A DNA stretch of 48,928 nt, from NCBI GenBank assembly GCA_029552825.1, contig JAKPDL010000203.1, positions 1 through 48,928 on the forward strand. The letters are read 5' to 3'. Below, in pieces: positions 7,598-16,417 of this stretch; position 1 is the first letter of the stretch; each line of letters begins with the position of its first letter. Below the pieces are notes generated by a model, which saw only the letters and a list, made by a program, of their open reading frames with translations, made no database searches and was not told the origin of the DNA. The position numbers and the translations under genes were made by a program. Source of the stretch: Bacteroidota bacterium. Lineage in GTDB: Bacteria > Bacteroidota > Bacteroidia > Bacteroidales > VadinHA17.

Positions 7598-8090
7598 ATA
7601 TTATATGTGAACCTTCACCGCCAGCAAGTTCGTAGAACTCTCCCACAGTAAGTATTCCTGATACGTATTCGCAAAGATCTTCTTTTTTAAACTTGAACAT
7701 ATCCATTGCAAGTTTGCAGGCGTATATCTTACCTCCTCCAGCAGTGATAAGTTCCATAAACTCGCTTACCGGGGGAATATCAAGTTTTTCCATTTCCTTC
7801 TTCATCATCCATGAGGTGAATGCTTCCATTCCGGGTATTACACCAAGAAGTGTCGGCATTCTCATGCCACCGGGTAATCGGAGGGCAGGATTGCCAACTA
7901 CAGCTGTGTGAAGTTTATCCATCCTGTTTTTAACAATGGCATCGAGTCCGAAGAATGTGAAAAAAATGTTAGTTTCGATACCTTCCATTACTGCACCGTT
8001 ACCAAGCACAAGTGTTGCATAAACATCCTCAATTGCACCTTTTGCGCAGATGATGTTTATTTTTTTTATTTTATCCTTATCATTTGCCAT
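7590..8090 (-). CDS. DsrE/DsrF-like sulfur-carrier family protein (DsrE2-like)
   Basis: The product is 166 aa and resembles the DsrE2 ('peroxiredoxin-like') branch of the DsrE superfamily: an N-terminal strand, then ATLVLGNGAVMEGIETNIFFTFFGLDAI, and a C-terminal GGGKIYACKLAMDMFKFKKEDL with the conserved C125. C15 and C140 are extra. Family members accept and pass on sulfane sulfur as a Cys persulfide. It is the last gene of the sqr-DUF1641-TusE-DsrE operon, 18 nt after the DsrC/TusE-like gene, so it is a plausible receiver of sulfur produced by sulfide oxidation. Its 3' end overlaps the convergent CHAD gene by 8 bp. Some DsrE2 proteins have N-terminal membrane segments; none is evident here. 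Confidence 0.85.
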   Translation of the reverse strand: MANDKDKIKKINIICAKGAIEDVYATLVLGNGAVMEGIETNIFFTFFGLDAIVKNRMDKLHTAVVGNPALRLPGGMRMPTLLGVIPGMEAFTSWMMKKEMEKLDIPPVSEFMELITAGGGKIYACKLAMDMFKFKKEDLCEYVSGILTVGEFYELAGGEGSHIIFT

Positions 8091-8108
8091 GATATTGAAT
8101 TTTAATAA

Positions 8109-8420
8109 TTAAACACAACTGGCAGGTTTGGGAATCCCTGCGATTTTTGTAGCTTTTTTCAGAGGAGCTCCTGGAAAAAGCTGATAAAACGTTTTCACAT
8201 CGACAATACCCGATTTATTAATACTCCTTATCGATAACGCTTCACCACTTTCGTATCTTTTTCTTAGCCATTCAATAACCTGATAATGCTGCTCAGTAAG
8301 GTCAATACCTTCTTCTTTAGCAATCTCAGCAGCAATTTCTCTTGTCCATTGAGAAGGATTGGTAAAATATCCTTCTTCGTTTACGTCAACTGTTACTCCA
8401 GCATATACTTTTTGTGCCAT
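8109..8420 (-). CDS. tusE: DsrC/TusE-family sulfur relay protein with a single C-terminal Cys
   Basis: The product is 103 aa, matching the family length. It shows FTNPSQWTREIAAEIAKEEGI and the C-terminal arm ending GIPKPASCV. The penultimate C102 (CysA) is the persulfide-carrying residue of DsrC and TusE. The second Cys of true DsrC (CysB, 11 residues earlier in the usual ACKIAG) is Thr here: T91 in ATKIAG. It therefore resembles TusE or RspA-type single-Cys carriers rather than the DsrC that forms a trisulfide on sulfite reductase, and no dsrAB is present. The position between DUF1641 and a DsrE-like gene, downstream of sqr, points to sulfane-sulfur handling rather than tRNA thiolation. A role in tRNA thiolation cannot be excluded. 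Confidence 0.88.
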   Translation of the reverse strand: MAQKVYAGVTVDVNEEGYFTNPSQWTREIAAEIAKEEGIDLTEQHYQVIEWLRKRYESGEALSIRSINKSGIVDVKTFYQLFPGAPLKKATKIAGIPKPASCV

Positions 8421-8449
8421 AACTTGTTGTTTTTGATGTTAATTAAATA

Positions 8450-9133
8450 TTAATTTATTTCAGTTTCAGTATTATTCAGTTTTTCAAGAAATGCCATAAG
8501 AAATCCTATGCTCTTTTTAACTTCTGGCCTGTTCAGTCTGAAGAGAAGTTTCCATACAGAGACTTCCTCTATATTGTTTAAATCCAATTCTTTAAGAGCA
8601 ACTGACACGGCATGTACCTTTTTCAATGTCTGTTTATTGGTTAAATTTATTATGATGTCTGCTATAATAACAATGTTATCCGATATTTTGTTTATTTCCT
8701 CCCTTGAATAACGGCTCATAATTTTGTCGACCGACACTGCAAACTGGTTAATAAGATCAAAATAACCTTTTTGCTCTATCTCATTCAATTTTCTGATGCC
8801 GTCAAGTCCGATCTGCCTTAAAATTGGTTCGACATCAAGGAGAAGGTCGTTGATGCTTTCTATCGTATCGATCATTCTTCCCAGGTTGGCCAGGTTTCTT
8901 ATTGATTTGATTATAAGGCATCTTAATGCATCACTATCCAGCTCCACACCTGCATTATCAAGATCATTTACAAGATACTTAAAAGCTTCTTTGCTAATGA
9001 GTGAAATGTCATCAGCAAGGTCATTCAGTGCCTCCTGGTTTTGTTTGCGAACAGAAGCATCTTCCAGAAGAAGATCCAGTTTCCTGTTGATCTCATCTAT
9101 TTGTTTCTGTATTTCTTCGTTGGCCATTCCCAT
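8450..9133 (-). CDS. DUF1641-domain protein
   Basis: The product is 227 aa and almost entirely alpha-helical. A coiled coil at residues 4-30 (IQKQIDEINRKLDLLLED) is followed by a DUF1641-like part with GLDGIRKLNEI and a C-terminal FRLNRPEVKKSIGFLMAFLEKL. DUF1641 proteins are repeatedly encoded beside sulfide:quinone oxidoreductases and formate dehydrogenases, but their biochemical role is not established. Here it starts 6 nt after sqr, so the two are almost certainly co-translated, and it may act as an accessory or membrane-docking partner of Sqr. No Cys-rich metal site or signal peptide is present. A second in-frame ATG two codons downstream is equally possible as start. Confidence 0.82.
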   Translation of the reverse strand: MGMANEEIQKQIDEINRKLDLLLEDASVRKQNQEALNDLADDISLISKEAFKYLVNDLDNAGVELDSDALRCLIIKSIRNLANLGRMIDTIESINDLLLDVEPILRQIGLDGIRKLNEIEQKGYFDLINQFAVSVDKIMSRYSREEINKISDNIVIIADIIINLTNKQTLKKVHAVSVALKELDLNNIEEVSVWKLLFRLNRPEVKKSIGFLMAFLEKLNNTETEIN

Positions 9134-9139
9134 AATGTT

Positions 9140-10372
9140 TTAATCGGTTTTTTTGCCAGCCATGGTCATATTGGTATCAATAGGCATCTCTTTACCTTTC
9201 AGTAATATATGCCAGTACATCCATCTGAAGATGAGTTTACCATAGTGGTTTATTCTGCTTTCTTTCAATAAACTGAATGGTCCAATGCCCGGGAAAGGGA
9301 AGAAGCCCGGAAGAGGTTCAGTGTCGTAGTTAAAATCTATAAGAGCAGCCTTGCCATACCCTGTTTCAATATAGCAGTTGGAATGGCCGTCATATTTAGC
9401 TGTAAAGGGTCTTCCTTCAATATAACATATAAGATTTTCGAGAAGTATTTCCGACTGAAAATGAGCAACCGATCCGGCCTTGGAAGTAGGCAGGTTGCTT
9501 GCATCGCCAATAACAAATATATTTTCAAAATCTACCGATTGCAGGGTATACTTATCAGCTCTGACAAATCCAAATTCGTCAACAAGTCCGGAATCATTAA
9601 GGCCAGGATCACCGATATGAAGCGGAATGGATACCAGGCAGTCAAAATGAACTTCCCTGCCAGAATAATCTGTTATTACTTTGCGTTTATTGTCAACCTC
9701 ACTGAGTACAAAATCGTTAACCATCTTAATATTTTTATCTTCAAGCATATTTCCCAGGAGTTTTGATGACCTGGGCTTGGTAAATGCACCAGATTGAGGC
9801 GTCACATAAAAAATGTTTACCTTGTTTCTCATACCCCTTTCAGTAAAGAAGGCATCAGCATAAAATGCAAATTCAAGGGGCGCAACGGGGCATTTTATCG
9901 GATCGTCGGCTATGTCAATAACCAGGTCTCCTCCCTCCCATGTCTTGAAAAAGTTTGCTAATGCCTGTGCCCCTTCAATTGTGTAAAAATCAAAAATATT
10001 TTTATGCCAGAGTTCACCTTTCAGCCCGGGAGTCTCTTCGGGGGAGACTCTTGTTCCTGTAGCAATTATGAGTATATCATAAAGGAGTACCTCGCCATTA
10101 TCCAGTCTTACTTTATTCTCACCAGGAATAACCTGCTCTATTTTTCTGAAATATATGTCAACACCCGGTGGAATGAAACTTTGTTTGGGCTTTGTTACAT
10201 CTGCTTTTTTGTAATATCCGAAGGGAATAAACAAAAAGCCGGGTTGATAATAATGTACCTTTTCCTGGTCAACAATGGTAATTTTCCACTCTTCGCGGGG
10301 AAGTTCTTTCCTTAATTTGTTTGCCATTATGGTTCCGGCTGTACCGGCCCCAAGAATTAGAATTTTTTTCAT
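9140..10372 (-). CDS. sqr: Sulfide:quinone oxidoreductase-like flavoprotein
   Basis: The product is 410 aa. FAD-binding motifs are GAGTAGTIMANKL (8-20), LIIATGTRVSPEETPGL (101-117) and FVIGDASNLPTSKAGSVAHFQ (286-306). C161 (IKCPVAPLEFAF) and C333 (SNCYIETGYGKA) occupy the places of the two redox cysteines of SQR, which oxidise sulfide to polysulfide while reducing quinone. The C-terminus (FRWMYWHILLKG) is amphipathic and suits membrane association. It heads an operon with DUF1641, DsrC/TusE-like and DsrE-like genes, which supports sulfide over NADH as the substrate. The SQR type and quinone preference cannot be set by eye; related FCSD or NDH-2 proteins are the alternatives. Confidence 0.87.
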   Translation of the reverse strand: MKKILILGAGTAGTIMANKLRKELPREEWKITIVDQEKVHYYQPGFLFIPFGYYKKADVTKPKQSFIPPGVDIYFRKIEQVIPGENKVRLDNGEVLLYDILIIATGTRVSPEETPGLKGELWHKNIFDFYTIEGAQALANFFKTWEGGDLVIDIADDPIKCPVAPLEFAFYADAFFTERGMRNKVNIFYVTPQSGAFTKPRSSKLLGNMLEDKNIKMVNDFVLSEVDNKRKVITDYSGREVHFDCLVSIPLHIGDPGLNDSGLVDEFGFVRADKYTLQSVDFENIFVIGDASNLPTSKAGSVAHFQSEILLENLICYIEGRPFTAKYDGHSNCYIETGYGKAALIDFNYDTEPLPGFFPFPGIGPFSLLKESRINHYGKLIFRWMYWHILLKGKEMPIDTNMTMAGKKTD

Positions 10373-10455
10373 CGGATAATCTTTGAATTATGTAATTATA
10401 GAGGTAATTATGGTTTATGGTGTTTTGATAACTTATTGTTAATTGATTAACAGTG

Positions 10456-10463
10456 CAAAGATA
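10456..10463 (-). promoter_or_regulatory. -7 box for the sqr operon
   Basis: The minus strand reads TATCTTTG, an exact TAnnTTTG match about 85 nt upstream of the sqr start. The -33 region is poor. The rest of the 373-nt intergenic space 10373-10745 is AT-rich and must also contain the promoter of the plus-strand genes, but I see no exact box for them. Confidence 0.4.
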
Positions 10464-10751
10464 TAATTATATTAATTATGTATGAAAACAGGAAAAGGTT
10501 GAATTTAATGAAGGCCTAATTTTATATAAATAGGAACACTCACAAATAAACCAGCAAATAAATTTTTTTATCATTTAGATTTTATTTGAAATCAATTTTA
10601 TATTTTTAGACAAATATTAAAACTTCGAAATATATAAGAAAACAATCCCAGGCTATAGATTGTTCACCATGGGGTTAGGATATGTAAGATTCATAATAAT
10701 AGCAGAATGATGAAATTATTGAAAGACAACCCAATATTAAAATAAATGCTT

Positions 10752-11132
10752 ATGAAAAAAGTCTTTTCATTACTGATCTTGTTTATTGTTTTTTCGATAG
10801 CAGGATTTTCACAGGCCTCTAAACAGAAACTGGAACCTGCCGGTAAATGGCAGTTTGAAGCCCCTTATGCTCCTGAGGGTTATACTTCGGGTATAATGGA
10901 ATTTGTAAAGGCTGAAGGCAAATACCAGGGATTTGTGTCATTTACGGGTAGTGATTATAAAATTCCTCTCGACAGGGTTTCTGTGAAAAGTGATTCCATT
11001 CTGGTAAGCCTTTATGTTGAGGGAGCTGATGTTCCTATTAAACTGAAGATGGTTGATCAGGAAAAAATAACAGGTGTGGCTTCGTCACCCGACGGAGATA
11101 TACCTCTAACGGCAACAAGGGCCAAACAATGA
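10752..11132 (+). CDS. Small secreted beta-rich protein of unknown function
   Basis: The product is 126 aa with a signal peptide (MKKVFSLLILFIVFSIAGFSQA, cleaved near residue 20). An ATG two codons upstream (10746) is also possible. The mature ~105 residues have alternating strand-like patches (GKYQGFVSFTGSDYKIPL, SILVSLYVEGADVPIKLKM) ending ITGVASSPDGDIPLTATRAKQ. I do not recognise the family; it reads like the small beta-sandwich or beta-barrel add-on domains found next to exported hydrolases. Its stop overlaps the start of the M1 peptidase (ATGA, 11129-11132), so the two are translationally coupled and may act together in the periplasm. Confidence 0.75.
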   Translation: MKKVFSLLILFIVFSIAGFSQASKQKLEPAGKWQFEAPYAPEGYTSGIMEFVKAEGKYQGFVSFTGSDYKIPLDRVSVKSDSILVSLYVEGADVPIKLKMVDQEKITGVASSPDGDIPLTATRAKQ

Positions 11133-13132
11133 TTTTCGGCGGGAATATCATCCCGAAAGGAAAAATCAACATATTATTAATTCTCCTTTTTATTCCACTG
11201 TTTAATACAGAGGCACAGGTAATATTTCCCCGTCCTCTGAGCCAGAGGCTTACAGGTTACAGAATCGACGCCGTTCTGGACCCTTTATCAAAGATCGTAA
11301 AAGGGAAGATGGAAGCCTTCTGGGTTAACAACTCATCAGATTTAGTTCCAGATGTAAGACTGCACATGTATCTGAATGCATTCAGCAGTAACCGTACAAC
11401 TTTTTACAGGGAAAGAGGAGGGTCCCCGGGTAGCAGGGAGGAAGATTTAGGATGGATAAAACTGAATTCAATTAAGGATAGAAACGGTATCGACCTGAAA
11501 GAAGTCGCGAAGTACATAAGTCCCGATGACGGTAATCCCGATGACAGAACAGTACTGCAGATAATTCTTCCCAGACCTGCTAACCCGGGAGATACAGTAT
11601 ATCTTATCGTAGAATTCGAATCGAAGCTGCCTTCAAACATTGTTAGAACCGGATATTCTGATGATTTCTTCTTTGTGGCGCAATGGTTTCCAAAATTTGG
11701 TGTCTATGAACCTGCCGGGATGAGATATGCTGCAACAGGCGGATGGAACTGCCACCAGTTTCATGGAAATTCTGAATTTTATTCAAATCACAGTGTTTAT
11801 GATGTAACTATTACAGTGCCTGAAAATTATGTAGTGGGAACAGGAGGAATGACGCTTGAGGAAAAGAATAACGGAGATGGTACCAAAACATTAGTTACTA
11901 GAGCTGAGGATATTGTAGATTATGCATGGACTGCATGGCCGGGATATGCAGTATTTAAAGATAAATGGAATCATGTAGATATAACGTTCCTGACGCCACC
12001 TGAAAGAAAGAATATGGTTCAGAGGCATTTAACAGCGGTTAAATATGCCCTTGAATATCTGACTGAAAACGTGGGTCCTTTCCCATGGCCGCATCTCACA
12101 TTTGTAGATCCGCCGTCAAAAGGATCAGGCGCCGGAGGAATGGAGTATACAACATTGTTTACCACTATGTCGGCATATGGATTGCCCGAATATATACTTA
12201 TGCCCGAAATGGTTACTGTACATGAGTTTGGACATGCCTATTTCATGGGCATCCTTGCCAGTAACGAGTTCGAGGAACCATGGCTCGATGAAGGGGTTAA
12301 CTCCTACTGGGAAGAGCGCATAATGGACCATTATTACGGTAACGGGGCAGGTATGATTAACCATCCTCTTCTCAAAATATCCGACCGTTCAGTGGCGAGA
12401 GTATCATACGTGATGTCTCCATCGAGGCAGGCCGAAAGCAATGCACAATGGTCGTGGAACTACCCCCACGGAACTTACAGCATGCTCTCATACCAGAAGT
12501 GCGCTCTATGGCTTCAAACACTAACCGGACTTGTGGGTGAAGAAGCAATGAACGAAGCCTTCAGAGAATATTACAGGCAGTGGGCCTTCAAACACCCTTC
12601 AGGCCAGGATTTTGTCAACGTATTTAATACGGTTATCCCCAAAATATACGGTAATAGATATGGAAGCAACCTTAACTGGTTCTTTGACCAGACACTTTAT
12701 GGAACAGGTATCTGCGATTATAAAGTTGTCAATATAATCAACAGAAAAGTGAGAGATTATGAAGGAGCATATTTTGTGAATGATTCTCTGGAGGTTAAAA
12801 AGGGTAATTATAAAGATGATACCCTCTGGGTTTCAACAGTGCAGCTTGAGCGTAACGGAGAATTAATGTTGCCTGTGGAGATCCTGATCCGTTTTGATGA
12901 CGGTTCAGAAACTCTTGAACAATGGGACGGCAGAAGCAGAGTGAAAGATTTTACTTATACCGGCACACGGAAAATTCAATGGGCTAAAATAGATCCTGAA
13001 TATAAAAACATGATGGATGTAAATTACATCAATAATTCGATGAGTGTTAAACCTGACCGCAAGCCAGTGAGGAGTATTTTTTCAAAGCTTGTAACCCAGC
13101 TAATGCTATTTATTGAATTCATTTCCCTTTAA
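11129..13132 (+). CDS. M1-family zinc metallopeptidase (secreted)
   Basis: The product is 667 aa with an N-terminal hydrophobic export signal (residues 12-30, ending TEAQ). The zinc site is complete: HEFGH at 365-369 with the third ligand E388 in WLDEGVN, the exact M1 spacing. Upstream, GSGAGGMEYTT (332-342) takes the place of the GAMEN exopeptidase motif. An N-terminal beta-saddle and a C-terminal beta-rich region flank the catalytic domain. M1 enzymes remove N-terminal residues from peptides; this one likely acts in the periplasm or outside the cell. It is coupled to the small secreted gene by a 4-bp overlap and followed 10 nt later by a membrane protein gene. Confidence 0.92.
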   Translation: MIFGGNIIPKGKINILLILLFIPLFNTEAQVIFPRPLSQRLTGYRIDAVLDPLSKIVKGKMEAFWVNNSSDLVPDVRLHMYLNAFSSNRTTFYRERGGSPGSREEDLGWIKLNSIKDRNGIDLKEVAKYISPDDGNPDDRTVLQIILPRPANPGDTVYLIVEFESKLPSNIVRTGYSDDFFFVAQWFPKFGVYEPAGMRYAATGGWNCHQFHGNSEFYSNHSVYDVTITVPENYVVGTGGMTLEEKNNGDGTKTLVTRAEDIVDYAWTAWPGYAVFKDKWNHVDITFLTPPERKNMVQRHLTAVKYALEYLTENVGPFPWPHLTFVDPPSKGSGAGGMEYTTLFTTMSAYGLPEYILMPEMVTVHEFGHAYFMGILASNEFEEPWLDEGVNSYWEERIMDHYYGNGAGMINHPLLKISDRSVARVSYVMSPSRQAESNAQWSWNYPHGTYSMLSYQKCALWLQTLTGLVGEEAMNEAFREYYRQWAFKHPSGQDFVNVFNTVIPKIYGNRYGSNLNWFFDQTLYGTGICDYKVVNIINRKVRDYEGAYFVNDSLEVKKGNYKDDTLWVSTVQLERNGELMLPVEILIRFDDGSETLEQWDGRSRVKDFTYTGTRKIQWAKIDPEYKNMMDVNYINNSMSVKPDRKPVRSIFSKLVTQLMLFIEFISL

Positions 13133-13142
13133 CTGACTGACT

Positions 13143-13997
13143 ATGAAAATACTATTGAATTTATTATCCGGCCTTATGCGTTCAGTCAGAATCTGGAAAT
13201 GGATTCTTGCCGTATGGCTTGCCACCCTGCTGCTGGTTACTCTTTTTACTTTTCCACTTAAAACTGGTATAAACGCAACCCTTGGTTCGAGTATGATTAC
13301 CGAAAAAATTGCAGCAGGACATTTTTTTGATGTCATTGTCAATGATGGATTTAACCTGCAAACTGTTCTGGCAATATTTTTTTCCGGTTTGTTTCTGGTT
13401 GTATTTGCCGGTTCAATTCTTAATATATTCTTTGCCGGAGGATTGTTCAATGTATTGAAAGAAGATGGCAGGAGAAGAGGAGCAACCGATTTCTTCGGTG
13501 GTGCAGGGTCAAATTTCTGGTCATTTCTTGTCATTTCAATAATCTCTTTTTCAGTTATTTTTCTTCTGGCTCTGATAGTGGCAGGAATTCCTGCAATTAT
13601 TGCAGTAAGCAGTGATTCTGATCTCATCCTCAGTAAAACAATGAAAATAGCTTCTGTTATTTTAATGATACTTATACCTGCAGTTGTTATTGCAGCCGAT
13701 TATGCCAGGGCATGGCAGGTTACATCAAATGAAAAAAATGCCTTCAGAGCATTTGGCAAAGGAATTAAATTGATGTTCAGAAGTTTTTTCGTCTCTTATA
13801 TTTCTGTGGCTCTGATTCTGGTTATAAATTTTTTGTTCTCATTTTTTGCAGTGAAGGGCCTTCTTTATGCAAAAGCTTCAGGCGGTGGTGCTATATTCCT
13901 ACTATTTCTATACGGTCAGACGCTTGCAATAATTAAAATATTCATCAGAAGCTGGAGATATGGTGTGGTTACCAGCCTTTATGAATCATTTCACTGA
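13143..13997 (+). CDS. Multi-pass membrane protein of unknown function
   Basis: The product is 284 aa with about six hydrophobic segments (near residues 18-40, 72-100, 123-148, 162-182, 213-240 and 248-268). Segment four is followed by DYARAWQVTSNEKNAFRAFGKGIKLM, a soluble helix typical of small permease-like proteins. No catalytic or binding motif stands out and I do not recognise the family. It begins 10 nt after the M1 peptidase gene and so is probably the last gene of a three-gene operon. The following 150 nt (13998-14148) contain no evident terminator or gene. Confidence 0.75.
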   Translation: MKILLNLLSGLMRSVRIWKWILAVWLATLLLVTLFTFPLKTGINATLGSSMITEKIAAGHFFDVIVNDGFNLQTVLAIFFSGLFLVVFAGSILNIFFAGGLFNVLKEDGRRRGATDFFGGAGSNFWSFLVISIISFSVIFLLALIVAGIPAIIAVSSDSDLILSKTMKIASVILMILIPAVVIAADYARAWQVTSNEKNAFRAFGKGIKLMFRSFFVSYISVALILVINFLFSFFAVKGLLYAKASGGGAIFLLFLYGQTLAIIKIFIRSWRYGVVTSLYESFH

Positions 13998-14148
13998 TAA
14001 TATTCTACAGGTTCTGGATCTTACTTGCTGATGTCTGATTTTTTTCCGGAAGAGAGATAAACTTTCAGGGGAAAAGAATTTCTTTTTTTATTTTTATTAA
14101 TTTCAGGTGTGAATTTTTAAATATGTTTATTTTCAAATATTTCCTGTC

Positions 14149-16251
14149 ATGAATAAATATGTCTGCAAAAAATCCTGTATTTATCGTCTGACTATTTTTC
14201 TTATTCTTTGTTTTTCTTTTATCCTGCCTTTACCTGCCCAGTATCCTGCAAATTACCAGTACACTCTGCTGCCTGAGAAGGTAATAGATGAGATACTGAA
14301 TGCATCTTCAGGCGAGCTTGCCTGGAGGCATATTGTTGAGCTTGCACCCTATACAAGGCCAAGATATGATGCGGAATTTACTGGAAACCTCAGAGAGACT
14401 GATTATATACTGGGCAAACTTAAGGAATATGGCCTTGATTACTCCCTCGAGATTGTCGGAAAAACAAGGACATGGAGAGGTTTGAAAGGCATCCTTCAGG
14501 AGATAAGTCCAGGAAATGCGAAGCTTGCTGATTTTGAGGAAGTGCCGGAGATGCTGGTTGAAGGCAGTGAGCCTGCCGACCTCGAGGCTCAGCTTGTCTG
14601 GGCAGGAGACGGTTCGCAGGAATTCTTTATAAGAAACTCTGATGCCATAAAGGGGAAAATAATAGTTACTTCGTCCTATCCGGCTATGGTTCATGCAAGG
14701 GCTATAAGTGCAGGTGCTGCCGGGACAATATCGTTTTATTCACCCCGTCCGATGATAGACCCCATACAAATTCCCAATTTATCGGTTAACGGCGGAGGGT
14801 TTGCCTTTTTGTTGCCACCCCGCGAAGGCATTATACTTAGAGACAGACTGATGAGCGGAGAAAAGATTACTGTTAAGGTGAAGGTTGAAAGCAAATCGGA
14901 ACAGGTTGATCTTCAGGTCCCACAGTGCATAATAGCCGGTAGGGATACTTCAGCGGGGGAAATAATACTTACGGCACATCTTTTTGAAGGGTATGTTAAG
15001 ATGGGTGCCAACGACAACATGTCGGGTTCGGCCGTGATACTTGAAGTTGCTCATGCACTTAATGAACTTATTAAAAGCGGGAAGATTAACAGACCTGAGA
15101 GAACAATCAGATTTCTTTGGGTTCCTGAATTCAGTGGAACGATACCCTGGGTAAACCTTCACCTGCAAAAGGTGAAAAAGGCTCTATGTAACATAAATCT
15201 CGACATGGTAGGTCTCAATCTAAGGGCAAACAGAAGCTTTTTCTGCCTGCACCGTTCAGGCTTCTCTACAGCTCATTATGTTAATGATGTTGTTGAAAGC
15301 TATATGAGGTTCGTGGGAGAGACCAATGTGGAGGGTATAACTGACGAGCTCGGCAGAAGAGGCTTTGCAAAAAGAATAGTGGCACCTACTGGCACTGACG
15401 ATCCTTTCTATTACAGGATCCTTTCGCTGCATGGCTCATCGGACAATGCAGTTTTTAACGACTGGGGCATTAATGTTCCCGGTGTGAAGCTTATAACCTG
15501 GCCCGATAATTATTATCATACATCTGAAGATAACCCTGATAAGTGCGACCCCACACAATTAAAAAGGGCTCTCTTTATCACTGCTGCTTCTGTTTATACC
15601 ATAGCTTCAGCCGATGATAAAATGGCAAACAGAATACTTTCCGAGATGCTTGCCGGCGCCTCTGTCAGGCTCGGTATCCAGATGGCTAAAGCGGCAGATA
15701 TGGTTCACAAAGCAGATGTATCCGGACTGCAGAATGCTTATAAGCGAGCTGTATACAATTTAGAAGGAGTCGCCATGGCTGAAAAGGCTGCTATGGATAA
15801 AATAACCCAGTTATCTATTAACCCTGCAGTTCTGAAGGCAATTTCCACTTCCCAGCAAAGTGTTGATGTTATTCTCCAGACACATCTGGCAGCACTGCGT
15901 GAAATAATGACGACAAAAGCACAGGAATACGGTATCAAAGCTGTTGACATGACGCCGGGTGAAACTGAAAAGAGAGCAGCAAAGATTGTCCCTGTGCCGA
16001 CTGAGAAAGCTCTGACAATGGGGTATGGCGGCGAAAGAAAATACATATCAGCACTTTCGTCCGATTTTCTCGCGACTCATTCTTATTATGGAATTGTAAA
16101 CACCAGTGAGGCGGCAGGACTTGCCGACGGCAAAAGAAACCTGCTCCAGATCAAAAAGATGATTGATGCCCAGTTCGAGGAAGAATCGCCGCTGCAGGAT
16201 ATCATAAATTATTTCACCGTCCTAAAGGAAGCGGGATTGATGAAATACTGA
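14149..16251 (+). CDS. M28-family zinc peptidase with PA-like insertion (secreted)
   Basis: The product is 700 aa with a signal peptide (residues 12-31). Residues about 130-250 resemble a protease-associated domain (IKGKIIVTSSYPAMVHARAISAGAAGTISF). The M28 zinc ligands can be followed: H277 (LTAHLFEG), D289 (GANDNMSGSA), E327 (WVPEFSG), D352 (NINLDMVG) and H457 (YYHTSEDNPDK). M28 enzymes are amino- or carboxypeptidases with two zinc ions. The C-terminal 200 residues are helical and end in a region without recognised motifs. It is transcribed in the same direction as the AGE epimerase and symporter, but 166 nt separate them, so co-transcription is uncertain. Confidence 0.88.
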   Translation: MNKYVCKKSCIYRLTIFLILCFSFILPLPAQYPANYQYTLLPEKVIDEILNASSGELAWRHIVELAPYTRPRYDAEFTGNLRETDYILGKLKEYGLDYSLEIVGKTRTWRGLKGILQEISPGNAKLADFEEVPEMLVEGSEPADLEAQLVWAGDGSQEFFIRNSDAIKGKIIVTSSYPAMVHARAISAGAAGTISFYSPRPMIDPIQIPNLSVNGGGFAFLLPPREGIILRDRLMSGEKITVKVKVESKSEQVDLQVPQCIIAGRDTSAGEIILTAHLFEGYVKMGANDNMSGSAVILEVAHALNELIKSGKINRPERTIRFLWVPEFSGTIPWVNLHLQKVKKALCNINLDMVGLNLRANRSFFCLHRSGFSTAHYVNDVVESYMRFVGETNVEGITDELGRRGFAKRIVAPTGTDDPFYYRILSLHGSSDNAVFNDWGINVPGVKLITWPDNYYHTSEDNPDKCDPTQLKRALFITAASVYTIASADDKMANRILSEMLAGASVRLGIQMAKAADMVHKADVSGLQNAYKRAVYNLEGVAMAEKAAMDKITQLSINPAVLKAISTSQQSVDVILQTHLAALREIMTTKAQEYGIKAVDMTPGETEKRAAKIVPVPTEKALTMGYGGERKYISALSSDFLATHSYYGIVNTSEAAGLADGKRNLLQIKKMIDAQFEEESPLQDIINYFTVLKEAGLMKY

Positions 16252-16300
16252 TATCTGTAAAAACTCCTGTTGCTCCGGGAAGTGACGATAGAAAGAAGAA

Positions 16301-16331
16301 GTGAAAGCAAAAAAGAGGCTTTTTTAGAGCC
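16301..16331 (+). repeat. Short intergenic repeat, copy A
   Basis: The sequence starting GTGAAAGCAAAAAAGAGGCT followed by TTTTTTAGAGCC aligns with 22601-22632. A small hairpin (GGCT/AGCC) is conserved between the two copies although the sequence differs. It lies between the M28 and AGE genes. Confidence 0.4.
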
Positions 16332-16417
16332 AGGGCTGGGATGAGAGTAAGAAATGCTTGCAAAGAACGCAGAAAAGTGAAAGACTAACAATCAGGAATT
16401 TATAAAATTTATTGCAT

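Noticed and set aside
8109-8420. Dissimilatory sulfite reductase pathway (true DsrC)
   Set aside because: The second Cys is missing and no dsrAB or dsrMKJOP genes are in the window.
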